Source: Rhodoferax lithotrophicus
GTDB lineage: Bacteria; Pseudomonadota; Gammaproteobacteria; Burkholderiales; Burkholderiaceae_C
NCBI RefSeq assembly: GCF_019973615.1
Contig: NZ_AP024238.1
Location: 3,803,989 to 3,867,988, forward strand
Reading direction: 5' to 3'
DNA: 64,000 bases
The notes below the pieces were generated by a model, which was not told the origin of the DNA, ran no database searches, and was given only the letters and a program-made list of their open reading frames with translations. Made by a program: the position numbers and the translations under genes. Shown here piece after piece: positions 23,528 to 31,854 of the stretch (its first letter is position 1; every line of letters starts with the position of its first letter).

Positions 23528-24424
23528 TTACAGGTAATGATCCACCAGCAAAGCTGCAAATAGCAGACTCAAATGAATCAGCGAAAAGCGAAAGGTCTTG
23601 CGCGCCAGCGCATCAGAGTAATCGCGCCACAAGTTGAAAGCATAAAAAATAAAGCCCACATTCAGCAGCACAGCCGCCGCCAGGTAAAGCCAGGAGCTCA
23701 TGCCATAAATAAAAGGCAGCAAACAGGCAGCCAGCAAAATGAAGGTGTAGAGCAACACCATCAACCGGGTGAATTCATTGCCATGGGTGACCGGCAGCAT
23801 GGGAAGTCCCGACTTTCGGTAGTCTTCAACCCGATACATCGCCAAGGCCCAGAAGTGCGGCGGTGTCCACAAAAAAATGATCAAAAACAAAATCAGGGCT
23901 TCAGGCCCTACATGACCCGCCATGGCGGCCCAGCCCAGCACGGGGGGCATGGCTCCAGAGGCCCCACCAATCACGATGTTTTGCGGAGTCAGGGGCTTCA
24001 GGATCACGGTGTAGATCACCGCATACCCGATGAAAGTGGCAAACGTGAGCCACATGGTGAGCGGGTTGACAACAAAGTACAGCAGCGCCGAGCCCAGGGC
24101 ACACAAGGTGGCGGAGAACAGCAGGGTTTGCCGGTCGCCCAACTGCCCTTTGGCGGTGGGCCGCCAAGAGGTGCGCTTCATCTTGGCATCAATGCTTTTC
24201 TCAATGATGCAATTAAAAGCCGCTGCCGCCCCCGCCACCAGCCAGATACCCAGGCAAGCCATGGTGGCCACGCCCACTTCATGCCAGGACGGCACACCCG
24301 GCACCGCCAGCACCATGCCAATCAAGGCGCAAAACACAATCAGCTGGATCACGCGCGGCTTGGTCAACGCGTAATATTGCGCAAAAACGGACATCACAGC
24401 CACGGGGTGGGCAACAGTACTCAA
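23528..24424 (-). CDS. ctaB: Protoheme IX farnesyltransferase (heme O synthase)
   Basis: Attaches a farnesyl chain to heme B, making heme O, the precursor of heme A. The 298-residue protein has about nine hydrophobic segments. It shows the UbiA-family prenyl-diphosphate motif as NCIIEKSIDAKMKRTSWRP near residue 75 and the second loop WTPPHFWALAMYRVEDYRKS near 190. Its ATG overlaps the stop of ctaA by four bases, so the two successive enzymes of heme A synthesis are translationally coupled. Confidence 0.96.
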   Translation of the reverse strand: MSTVAHPVAVMSVFAQYYALTKPRVIQLIVFCALIGMVLAVPGVPSWHEVGVATMACLGIWLVAGAAAAFNCIIEKSIDAKMKRTSWRPTAKGQLGDRQTLLFSATLCALGSALLYFVVNPLTMWLTFATFIGYAVIYTVILKPLTPQNIVIGGASGAMPPVLGWAAMAGHVGPEALILFLIIFLWTPPHFWALAMYRVEDYRKSGLPMLPVTHGNEFTRLMVLLYTFILLAACLLPFIYGMSSWLYLAAAVLLNVGFIFYAFNLWRDYSDALARKTFRFSLIHLSLLFAALLVDHYL

Positions 24425-25620
24425 GCCAGATTTCCTCTTTCAGTGGATGACAAAGGTGCCGCCGGTCTGACAGGCGCGACCATTGACGCAGCTTGTTTGC
24501 AAGCCAGCATCCAGACAAACGTCAACACCAGTGCAGCCGCCCCCCCGGTGTGCAGTAAGGCCGCCACCAGCGGCCATTGCAGCACCACATTGCTTAAACC
24601 TGTTGCCAATTGCAGGCCAACCAGTGCCGCCAGCACCCGACTGTGCGCACGCCAAAGAGGATGACGGTTGAGCTGCCACGCCAGCAAAGCCAATATCGTC
24701 AAAACCAGGTAGGCCATCAAACGGTGCACGTAATGGATTGCCGTCAGTGCGGCAAAGCTGATGGGGACACCTGAGCCGGTAACACCCAAATGTCGCCACA
24801 GCTCAAAACCTTGGGTAAAGTTCATCTCAGGCCACCAGTGGTTTTGACATTGCGGGAAATCACCGCACGCCAGCACGGCGTAATTGGTGCTGACCCAGCC
24901 GCCCAACAAAATCTGCAGCACCAGCAACCCCAAGGCGAACCCCGTCCACCGACCCAGTGCAGAGGGCATGGGCAAGCGCGCCGCCTGGTTGCTGCCACGT
25001 ACTACCTGCACACCCAACAAAGCCAGCAAGATCAAGGCACCCGCCAAGTGCAGGGTGACAATGGCCGGAAACAGCTTCATGGTCACGGTCAGCGCCCCAA
25101 AAGCGCCCTGCAAACACACCCAAACCAGGCTGGCCGTAGCCCACCAAGGACATACCTCATGCCCAGCTGAGAGACCTACGATGTTGGTGGTTTCACGCCT
25201 GCGGGCACGCCAGTGGACCCAGCTCAGGAGAGTCATGACCAAAATCAGGGCTCCGACACCCGTCGCCAGGTAACGGTGCAACATTTCAATCCAGGCTTTG
25301 GCCTGGGTCACCGGGCCGGTGGGCATGGCGGCCTGCGCATAGGTAATGGCATGGTTGGCTCCCCACGGAGACGTGCTGCCATAACAACCGGGCCAGTCCG
25401 GGCAACCCAAGCCAGAATCGGTGAGACGGGTGAAGGCCCCAAACAGGATCAGATCAAAGGTTAGGAACAGCGTCAAAATCCGCAAAGCCTGCAAGCGTTG
25501 TACAGGAGCTTGCTGACGGTTGCGTCCATACACCCAGACCAGCGGGCCCAGAGCCAAGGCCACCCCAACGGTCAACAGGCTGACCAGAGGTGTCAAATCG
25601 TAAAGCGCTTGCGTATCCAT
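24421..25620 (-). CDS. ctaA: Heme A synthase (COX15/CtaA)
   Basis: Oxidises the C8 methyl group of heme O to give heme A. A 399-residue membrane protein with about eight hydrophobic segments. Heme-ligand histidines are in motifs such as MLHRYLATGVGALIL and HLAGALILLALLG, and later HYVHRLMAYLVL. GAFTRLTDSGLGCPDWPGC near residue 65 is characteristic. ATG 25620 is chosen because it matches the usual short N-terminus and avoids overlapping the gene upstream; the frame extends to 25725. Confidence 0.95.
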   Translation of the reverse strand: MDTQALYDLTPLVSLLTVGVALALGPLVWVYGRNRQQAPVQRLQALRILTLFLTFDLILFGAFTRLTDSGLGCPDWPGCYGSTSPWGANHAITYAQAAMPTGPVTQAKAWIEMLHRYLATGVGALILVMTLLSWVHWRARRRETTNIVGLSAGHEVCPWWATASLVWVCLQGAFGALTVTMKLFPAIVTLHLAGALILLALLGVQVVRGSNQAARLPMPSALGRWTGFALGLLVLQILLGGWVSTNYAVLACGDFPQCQNHWWPEMNFTQGFELWRHLGVTGSGVPISFAALTAIHYVHRLMAYLVLTILALLAWQLNRHPLWRAHSRVLAALVGLQLATGLSNVVLQWPLVAALLHTGGAAALVLTFVWMLACKQAASMVAPVRPAAPLSSTERGNLA

Positions 25621-25645
25621 GGACTTGCGTGTCAGAACAACAGTC

Positions 25646-26320
25646 TCAACGCCCAGGGGCATCCCAAGCCAACGAAGCGCGCAGCAAATGCTCCATATCG
25701 CGCTTGGCTTTGGCCGCAGCAGCACTATCCAGCCGCGAGGGGAAACGCATCATGGTATTGCCCATCGGGTCAACCACGTAGATATAGTCTTGCTGCAGAT
25801 GCCCCGTGGGTGTAGGTAACCAATCGGTGAGCACCTGGGGGGCAACCCGCAACACGGTGGCGTGATCATGTTTCAAAAGTTCCGCTAATTTTGCGTCTAC
25901 CGGAGCCTGGTCATGGATGAGCCAGAGCCAGTCCACCCGCTCCATGTCCTTGGCCAGCATCAGCCGAAATTGCCGCAGCACGATCAGCTGTTTTTGACAA
26001 TCCTGCACACAGGCACCCCCATCCACCTTGATCAACAGCCACTGTGCTTTCAGCGAGGCTAAAGGCTTCGGCTGACCATCCAGATCGGTAGCCATCACAT
26101 CAGCCACCGGGCGAACCGGTGTAATCAACTCACCAAACGATGCTTCACCCTGCGGGCGAACCACATAAAACACAAAATAGGCTACCAGCACAGGCAAAGA
26201 GCAGGCCAGCAAAATGGCCAGTAATTTCATGCGGCCAGACAACACCGAACCAGCTGCCGCACCCGGAGTTGGCAACGAATGCACAGCCAAACTCAACATC
26301 TCATCGGACGACTGGCTCAT
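25646..26320 (-). CDS. Membrane-anchored thioredoxin-like protein of the oxidase assembly cluster
   Basis: A 224-residue protein with one transmembrane segment (LLAILLACSLPVLVAYFVFYVV, about residues 33-54) and a periplasmic domain. That domain contains GGACVQDCQKQL, a CxxxC pair like the copper site of SCO proteins, followed by a YVVDPMGNTMMRF strand typical of the thioredoxin fold. Proteins of this description lie between surf1 and ctaA in many beta-proteobacteria. It overlaps surf1 by four bases. A role in CuA loading or thiol reduction is inferred. Confidence 0.7.
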   Translation of the reverse strand: MSQSSDEMLSLAVHSLPTPGAAAGSVLSGRMKLLAILLACSLPVLVAYFVFYVVRPQGEASFGELITPVRPVADVMATDLDGQPKPLASLKAQWLLIKVDGGACVQDCQKQLIVLRQFRLMLAKDMERVDWLWLIHDQAPVDAKLAELLKHDHATVLRVAPQVLTDWLPTPTGHLQQDYIYVVDPMGNTMMRFPSRLDSAAAAKAKRDMEHLLRASLAWDAPGR

Positions 26321-27027
26321 ACGGATTCACCCTTGCGAAAACTGGCAAACAGATAAAACAAAAACAAGGCCCCCGCCATACCAAACCACTGAAAGGCGTA
26401 GCCACGGTGTTTGCCCACGCGGTCTTCCGGTGGTGGCCAGTGACGAACCAGTGTGTCTGGCGCATCACCACCCGTTTGCTGCAACACCACCGGTTGCAAG
26501 GGATGACCGAGCAAGCTTTGAAAACGCGACATATCCAGTTTTTCCCATAACTTGGCAGAGGCTTCGGGATGATCGGGCATCAAAAAAAACTTCTTTGTTG
26601 AAGGTACAACGGCCAAGCCCGTTACCTGAATCCTTCCGGCAGGTGTCGCCACGACCGGCATCACCGAACGACCCAGCGTCCAGCCGACCCAACCGCGATT
26701 GATCAAAATGCGCGTTTCACTGCCTTCAATTTTCAAAGGTGTGATGACATGCACCCCAGGTTGACCATTTTCCTGGCGGTTGTCCAGAAAAATTTGGTGT
26801 TCTGCTTCGTAGGTACCGACAACTGTGAACGGCGCATCTTGTGCGGCTTGGGCATCCAGCAACTGCCCGGTAACCACGGTCGGCCCCAACTGACTGCGCT
26901 CGGCGCGTTGGGCCAGTTCATGCGCCAGCCGCTCACCTTTGCCATGCTGCCACGCACCAAGATAGATAAGTATGATCAAACCCAGCAACATCGCCAAGGT
27001 AGGAATGAACCGGAATTGAAAACGCAT
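26317..27027 (-). CDS. SURF1 family cytochrome oxidase biogenesis protein
   Basis: A 236-residue inner-membrane protein that assists heme A insertion into oxidase subunit I. Two transmembrane segments bracket a periplasmic domain, at the N-terminus (PTLAMLLGLIILIYLGAWQ) and C-terminus (WFGMAGALFLFYLFASF). The family signatures GAWQHGKGERL and ILINRGWVGW are present. ATG 27027 is chosen because it starts just before the first membrane segment; the open frame continues to 27072. It diverges from the DUF2909 gene. Confidence 0.9.
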   Translation of the reverse strand: MRFQFRFIPTLAMLLGLIILIYLGAWQHGKGERLAHELAQRAERSQLGPTVVTGQLLDAQAAQDAPFTVVGTYEAEHQIFLDNRQENGQPGVHVITPLKIEGSETRILINRGWVGWTLGRSVMPVVATPAGRIQVTGLAVVPSTKKFFLMPDHPEASAKLWEKLDMSRFQSLLGHPLQPVVLQQTGGDAPDTLVRHWPPPEDRVGKHRGYAFQWFGMAGALFLFYLFASFRKGESV

Positions 27028-27087
27028 GTTGCAGATGAGCTTGGTGTAAAAAAGCATAATGCAATCTCCCACTCAGGAAAGATGGCC

Positions 27088-27294
27088 ATGCTGGCGAAAA
27101 TTTTAATTCTGTCGACCTTGGCACTGATCTTGGTAAGCCTGTTCAGTGCTCTGGCCATGCTGTTCAAAAATGACGATCCAGACAAACGCAAGCGGGTTGT
27201 ACAAGCATTGACCATTCGCATCAGCTTGTCTATCGGCTTGTTTATAGCCCTCATCGCAAGCTTTTATTTGGGCTTGATTCCAGGTCGGGGGTAA
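27088..27294 (+). CDS. DUF2909 family twin-transmembrane protein
   Basis: A 68-residue protein with two membrane segments (ILILSTLALILVSLFSALAM and ISLSIGLFIALIASFYLGL) joined by the charged loop KNDDPDKRKRVVQAL. This is the small protein usually found between coxC and surf1 in Burkholderiales. Here it runs against its neighbours on the plus strand. GGAA at 27076 suits ATG 27088 better than the in-frame ATG at 27082. Probably an oxidase accessory; no defined function. Confidence 0.8.
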   Translation: MLAKILILSTLALILVSLFSALAMLFKNDDPDKRKRVVQALTIRISLSIGLFIALIASFYLGLIPGRG

Positions 27295-27308
27295 TTCCAC
27301 CAAAACCA

Positions 27309-27336
27309 GAAAGCCACTGACTCAGCAGTGGCTTTC
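27309..27336. terminator. Hairpin between convergent DUF2909 and coxC genes
   Basis: Arms GAAAGCCACTG (27309-27319) and CAGTGGCTTTC (27326-27336) form a perfect 11-bp stem with loop ACTCAG. There is no long T run on the plus side. It is placed where a shared terminator is expected. Confidence 0.65.
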
Positions 27337-27387
27337 CAGAGCACGGATCCAGTTGAATGGTGATGGCCATCTGCCATCACAAGCTCA

Positions 27388-28251
27388 TCAGAGAATATAG
27401 ACAAACACAAACAGGATCAGCCACACCACGTCCACAAAGTGCCAGTACCAGGCGACCGCTTCAAAAGCAAAGTGGTTGTGCTCAGAAAAGTGCCCCTTCA
27501 TGCCACGTCCCAACATGACGATCAGCATGATGGTTCCCAGCGTCACGTGCAAGCCGTGAAAACCGGTCAAAATGTAAAAGGTGGCACCGTACACACCCGC
27601 CCCGAGGGTCAAACCCATCTCGCTATAGGCGTGGGCATATTCAAAAATCTGAAAACCCATAAAAGTCATGCCGAGTGCCACGGTCATGGCCAAACCCAAG
27701 GTTAATTGGCTTTGCTTGCCCTTGATCAATCCCCAATGCGCCCAGGTCAAGGTGGCACCTGAGGTCAAGAGCAACATGGTGTTAATGGCAGGAATACCCC
27801 AGGCGTGCATCGGCATGAAGGCATCCCCCAACGGACCTGCATTGGGCCAAACGCTGGAGAATTTGCCATAAGGCGACAGGGACTCTTCAAACCCGGCCAT
27901 TTCAGGCAAGGCAATTCGGCGGATGTAATACAGGGCACCAAAAAAACAGGCAAAAAACATCACTTCAGAAAAGATGAACCAGACCATACCGATACGGTAC
28001 GAGCGGTCTTCCCACAAACTGTACACACCACGCACGTTCTCGCTGATGATTTCGCCGAACCAACCCACAATCACATACAGGATCAGTGCCGCACCAATCA
28101 ACATGCTCCAGATGCCCGGCGGCGTGCCGTTGATTCTGAAAACGAAGCCCAGCGCCAACATAAAAATACCCACCGACAAAAAGGTGGAGTAGTGGCTGGC
28201 CGCTGGCACAAAGTAGTGGCCGCGCACAGCGGGTTGGGTTGCGTGTGTCAT
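27388..28251 (-). CDS. ctaE: Cytochrome c oxidase subunit III
   Basis: The 287-residue third subunit of the aa3-type oxidase, with seven hydrophobic segments. Family signatures are RIGMVWFIFSEVMFFACFFG, HAYSEMGLTLGAGVYG and the C-terminal YWHFVDVVWLILFVFVYI. It follows ctaG by 18 bases on the same strand and is the last structural gene of the block. ATG at 28251. Confidence 0.97.
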   Translation of the reverse strand: MTHATQPAVRGHYFVPAASHYSTFLSVGIFMLALGFVFRINGTPPGIWSMLIGAALILYVIVGWFGEIISENVRGVYSLWEDRSYRIGMVWFIFSEVMFFACFFGALYYIRRIALPEMAGFEESLSPYGKFSSVWPNAGPLGDAFMPMHAWGIPAINTMLLLTSGATLTWAHWGLIKGKQSQLTLGLAMTVALGMTFMGFQIFEYAHAYSEMGLTLGAGVYGATFYILTGFHGLHVTLGTIMLIVMLGRGMKGHFSEHNHFAFEAVAWYWHFVDVVWLILFVFVYIL

Positions 28252-28269
28252 TCTTTTTTCCTTGTCAAA

Positions 28270-28821
28270 TCAGCTTTTTGCCTTGATGGCTTCAAAAAAT
28301 GTGTACGAAAGTGTCACGGTGCCAAAATCCCGATCCAGCTTCGGGTTCACCACAAACACCACCGGCATGGTGCGTGTTTCACCCGGAGCAAAACTTTGCT
28401 GGCCGAAGCAAAAACATTGCAGTTTTTCAAAGTATTGCGCCGCCACCGCGGGCGTGATACTGGGTATGGCCTGCCCCACGAACACCTTGTCGGTGGTGTT
28501 GGTGATGGTGTAGTTCATGTGCGAAATTTCGCCCGGATGCACCCGAATCGAGAATTGCTCCGGCTTGAAAGTCAACCCCACACCTGGCATGGAATGGCTT
28601 AAAAACTCGACCTTGACCGAGCGCGTCATATCAATCTGGGTGTTTTTGTCTACCGCCACCGCTACCGCATTGGTTTTACCGTTCAAGCCGGTCAGCTCAC
28701 AGATCACGTCATACAGCGGCACCATGGCAAAGCCAAAACCAACAAAAAACAAGGCCACCAAACCCAGCTTAAGCCCCATACGCACATTGGTGCGCTGGCG
28801 CTCAGCCTTGGAAACGCCCAT
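28270..28821 (-). CDS. ctaG: Cytochrome c oxidase assembly protein CtaG/COX11
   Basis: A 183-residue copper chaperone that delivers copper to the CuB site of subunit I. One N-terminal membrane anchor (LGLVALFFVGFGFAMVPLYD) is followed by a periplasmic immunoglobulin-like domain. The copper-binding KLQCFCFGQQSFAPGE (CxC) is near residue 132. ATG 28821 is chosen because it overlaps the TGA of the small upstream gene (TGATG), and the longer frame to 28923 lacks homology in its first 34 residues. Confidence 0.94.
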   Translation of the reverse strand: MGVSKAERQRTNVRMGLKLGLVALFFVGFGFAMVPLYDVICELTGLNGKTNAVAVAVDKNTQIDMTRSVKVEFLSHSMPGVGLTFKPEQFSIRVHPGEISHMNYTITNTTDKVFVGQAIPSITPAVAAQYFEKLQCFCFGQQSFAPGETRTMPVVFVVNPKLDRDFGTVTLSYTFFEAIKAKS

Positions 28822-28967
28822 CAGAACGGGCGATATTTCCATATGGAGCCCAAAAATATCGCCAATACGATCACCCCAAAGAGATAACCCAAGCGTTTGT
28901 TTCCACGTTTGCGCTTTTCCCACTCGCTCGCATCCAAGCGGTTTTGTTGAATCTCAGACATTTTCAT
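28821..28967 (-). CDS. Cytochrome oxidase small assembly protein (48 aa)
   Basis: A 48-residue frame between ctaD and ctaG. It begins MKMSEIQQNRLDASEWEKRK, continues through one membrane segment (YLFGVIVLAIFLGSIW) and ends KYRPF. GGGAG lies 5 bases before its first ATG (28967); a second ATG (28961) is also possible. Its TGA overlaps the ctaG ATG by one base, so translation is coupled. A single-span protein of this kind is usual at this spot in Burkholderiales oxidase operons. Confidence 0.82.
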   Translation of the reverse strand: MKMSEIQQNRLDASEWEKRKRGNKRLGYLFGVIVLAIFLGSIWKYRPF

Positions 28968-28984
28968 GGGTGCTCCCAGCCTTG

Positions 28985-30589
28985 TTATTTGATGACTGGT
29001 GGAGTTTCAAAGGTATGGTAGGGTGCAGGTGAAGGCACGGTCCACTCCAGCCCCTCTGCACCATCCCAGGCTTTATCAGCGGCTTTCTCACCCTCTTTGA
29101 TCGTTTTGTAAATGTTGTAGACAAAGATCAAGTGCGCCGAGCCCAAAATAAAGGCCCCCATACTGGAGATCATGTTCCACTCTGCAAACATCACTGGATA
29201 GTCAGGAATACGACGCGGCATACCCGCCAAGCCGACAAAGAACTGCGGAATGAAGGTCAGATTAAAGCCAACGATGGTGACCCAGAAATGCCATTTACCG
29301 AGGGTTTCGTTGAGCATATGCCCGGTCCACTTGGGCAGCCAGTAATACACCGCCGCCATCGCTCCCATCACTGCCGTGGGATAGAAGGCATAGTGGAAAT
29401 GCGCCACCATGAAATACGCGTTGTGGTACTGCGGATCAGCCGCTGCGTCAGACAAGGCCAAGCCCGTCACGCCACCCCAGCCAAATAACACCAGCGAGCC
29501 CAGTGCAAACAGCATGGGGGTCTCAAAACTCATGGAGCCCTGCCAAATCGTGGCGATCCAACAGAAAAACAGCACCGCCAAAGGGAACGAGATGGCCATG
29601 GTGATGTACATGAAGTAAATCTGGCTACCCAGCGACATACCGCTGGTGAACATATGGTGTGCCCATACAACCAAACCCAGGCCGGCAATCGCCCAGAACG
29701 AATAAACCTGCGCCTTGTAGCCGTAGATCGGCTTGCGGGCAAAAGCAGAGAACACATGAGGCAGCGCACCGGCAATGGGCAACAACAACACATATACCTC
29801 AGGGTGACCCATGAACCAGAAGATGTGTTGCCACAACACCGGGTCGCCACCACCAGCTGCATTGAAGAAGTGGGTATCAAAGTGGCGATCCATCAGCACC
29901 ATCGTCACACCACCAGCAAACACCGGCATGATGGTAATCAGGAGCACTGCGGTCATCAGGAAACCATGCGCAAACAGCGGCATTTTCATGATGGTCATTC
30001 CAGGTGCACGCATGTTCAAGATGGTCACAATGACGTTGATGGAGCCCAAAATGGACGACACACCCAGCATGTGAATGGCGAAAATCGCAAAGTCCATCCC
30101 CCAACCACTTTGAATCGACAGGGGTGCATACATCGTCCAGCCGGTGTCAACTGCACCTGGGCCAACGCCCATGATGCCCAAAAAGAAGGGTAAGGTGAGC
30201 ATGATGGCTGCTGGCGGCAAAATCCAGAAACCCCAGTTATTCAGTCTGGGCAAAGCCATGTCAGGTGCACCAATCATCATGGGCAACATGTAATTGGCCA
30301 AACCTGTCGCTGCAGGCATGGCAAAACCAAACACCATGATCAAACCGTGCAAGGTAATCAACTGATTAAACAGCTCTGGCTGAACAAACTGCAGACCTGG
30401 CTGAAATAGCTCAAGCCGCACCGTCAAAATCATGGCCCCACCAATAAACAGCATGGCAAAACCAAAAATCAGGTACATGATCCCGATATCTTTGTGATTG
30501 GTGGTTTCCAACCAACGAACCCAACCGCCTTTGTAATGCGCGTCGTGGGAATCACCTACCGGCAAGCCGTGCGACATATCGTGTGCCAT
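28985..30589 (-). CDS. ctaD: Cytochrome c oxidase subunit I
   Basis: The 534-residue catalytic subunit with twelve hydrophobic segments, holding heme a and the heme a3-CuB site. Key histidines are in ITLHGLIMVFG (heme a ligand), FWFMGHPEVYVLLLP (CuB ligand with the cross-linked Tyr), VWAHHMFTSGM (CuB His pair) and VAHFHYAFYP (heme ligands). ATG 30589 is preceded by AAGGAG with 6-base spacing; a TTG two codons upstream is not needed. A 40-base gap separates it from coxB. Confidence 0.98.
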   Translation of the reverse strand: MAHDMSHGLPVGDSHDAHYKGGWVRWLETTNHKDIGIMYLIFGFAMLFIGGAMILTVRLELFQPGLQFVQPELFNQLITLHGLIMVFGFAMPAATGLANYMLPMMIGAPDMALPRLNNWGFWILPPAAIMLTLPFFLGIMGVGPGAVDTGWTMYAPLSIQSGWGMDFAIFAIHMLGVSSILGSINVIVTILNMRAPGMTIMKMPLFAHGFLMTAVLLITIMPVFAGGVTMVLMDRHFDTHFFNAAGGGDPVLWQHIFWFMGHPEVYVLLLPIAGALPHVFSAFARKPIYGYKAQVYSFWAIAGLGLVVWAHHMFTSGMSLGSQIYFMYITMAISFPLAVLFFCWIATIWQGSMSFETPMLFALGSLVLFGWGGVTGLALSDAAADPQYHNAYFMVAHFHYAFYPTAVMGAMAAVYYWLPKWTGHMLNETLGKWHFWVTIVGFNLTFIPQFFVGLAGMPRRIPDYPVMFAEWNMISSMGAFILGSAHLIFVYNIYKTIKEGEKAADKAWDGAEGLEWTVPSPAPYHTFETPPVIK

Positions 30590-30629
30590 GGACAACTCCT
30601 TCTACTGAATTTTTAAATGGGTACGCGCT

Positions 30630-31478
30630 TTACTGCGCTTTGGCGACAACCGTTGTCGCCACGGGCTCTGCTGCAGCCACGGATGCAGCAGACTTTTGAC
30701 TGGCCAGCCACTTGGCAAACTCTTCCTGGCTCACAACCTTGACGACCACCGGCATAAAACCATGCTCTTTGCCACACAGCTCGGAACACTGCCCACGGTA
30801 GGTACCGGTTTTCTCAACCGTGGCCCAGAACTCACGCAAAAACCCTGGCACGGCATCACGTTTGACACCAAACGCAGGCACCCACCAGCTGTGAATCACG
30901 TCGTTGGAGGTGGTGATAAAACGGATTTTTTTACCCACCGGAAGTACCAGCGGGTTATCCACTTCAAGCAAATAATGCTCGCCCTTGGCCGCACCACTAT
31001 CGATCTGATCACGAGGAGTCGCCAAACGGCTGGTGTAGCTAACACCTTCTGCCGGAAACTCGTATTGCCACAACCATTGACTGCCCGTGACCTTGACCAC
31101 CAATTCAGCATCGGTCTTGGTGTCTTCGTACATGATCACCGCATGCAGGGCCGGAATACCAAACACCACATAGTCAATAAAAAACAACAAGGCAAATGGC
31201 GACAGCACCCACAACCATTGTTTCCGACTCACCGGACCAGTGAAAGTACCCGCTTTGTAGCCAGCATCCTTACGGTGTGTACGGAATGAGTAAATCAACA
31301 AACCGAGCACCAAAAAGAACAGGATCAAAATCACCACCATCACCAGGTTGTGCATGTGCAGCGTTTCACGCGCAATGGGGGTCACGGGCTCCGGAAAATT
31401 AAACGCATAACCGGCAAAAGCAGCCACAGAGCACAAAGCCAGCAAAACGCCTAAACCACACCTGTACAAGCTACGCAT
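30630..31478 (-). CDS. ctaC: Cytochrome c oxidase subunit II
   Basis: A 282-residue subunit that takes electrons from cytochrome c through its CuA centre. A signal-like N-terminus and two membrane segments (LVMVVILILFFLVLGLLIY and WLWVLSPFALLFFIDYVVFG) precede the periplasmic cupredoxin domain. CuA ligands are the histidine in DVIHSWWVP and the cluster GQCSELCGKEHGFM. There is no fused cytochrome c domain. A perfect FNR-type box lies about 53 bases upstream of its start. First structural gene of the oxidase block. Confidence 0.97.
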   Translation of the reverse strand: MRSLYRCGLGVLLALCSVAAFAGYAFNFPEPVTPIARETLHMHNLVMVVILILFFLVLGLLIYSFRTHRKDAGYKAGTFTGPVSRKQWLWVLSPFALLFFIDYVVFGIPALHAVIMYEDTKTDAELVVKVTGSQWLWQYEFPAEGVSYTSRLATPRDQIDSGAAKGEHYLLEVDNPLVLPVGKKIRFITTSNDVIHSWWVPAFGVKRDAVPGFLREFWATVEKTGTYRGQCSELCGKEHGFMPVVVKVVSQEEFAKWLASQKSAASVAAAEPVATTVVAKAQ

Positions 31479-31524
31479 AAATCGCTGTCCTTTGACTGAA
31501 ATCGATCAACTTTTGATCAATCAT

Positions 31525-31538
31525 TTGATATTTATCAA
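31525..31538. promoter_or_regulatory. FNR/ANR-type binding site upstream of the oxidase operon
   Basis: TTGAT-ATTT-ATCAA is a perfect match to the FNR/Crp-family anaerobic regulator consensus. It is centred 53 bases upstream of the ctaC start codon. Overlap with the oxidase promoter would fit repression of aa3 oxidase when oxygen is scarce. An identical half-site pattern is present at 36658. Confidence 0.75.
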
Positions 31539-31626
31539 ACAATTGTAGAAGATGATCCCCTAGAGGCAGCCAAAAAAATACAAGGGGAAACCCGATACCC
31601 ACCGATTCGAGGCGCTCTGCTCGGGC

Positions 31627-31854
31627 TTAAGGTGTCCAAAAAATCCGTGCCGTGGGCCACACCAGCAACAAAACAATCACACAGGGTGTCACCGTCCATG
31701 CAATTTCTACCGCCAGTGAGCTGTGAAAATTGACCCGCTCGGGAGAACCCCCACGGTGGTGTTTCCAAGAAGCCCAGAGCAAGGCCGCAAAAGATACCCC
31801 GAATATCATCAGGCACACCACCATGAGCCCCCATCTGAAGCCAAATTCAGTCAT
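31627..31854 (-). CDS. Short membrane protein resembling the COX2 transmembrane hairpin
   Basis: A 75-residue protein with two membrane segments: WGLMVVCLMIFGVSFAALLW and IAWTVTPCVIVLLLVWPTA. The sequence between them and VEIAWTVTPCVIVLLLVWP strongly recall the N-terminal membrane hairpin of oxidase subunit II, but no CuA domain follows. It lies just upstream of the true ctaC on the same strand and overlaps the methyltransferase gene by ATGA. It could be a remnant of a second subunit II or an oxidase accessory subunit. Confidence 0.65.
   Translation of the reverse strand: MTEFGFRWGLMVVCLMIFGVSFAALLWASWKHHRGGSPERVNFHSSLAVEIAWTVTPCVIVLLLVWPTARIFWTP

Noticed and set aside
23573..24664. A 363-codon plus-strand frame opposite ctaB and ctaA
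   Set aside because: Basic, repetitive composition without domains; both minus-strand genes are well supported.
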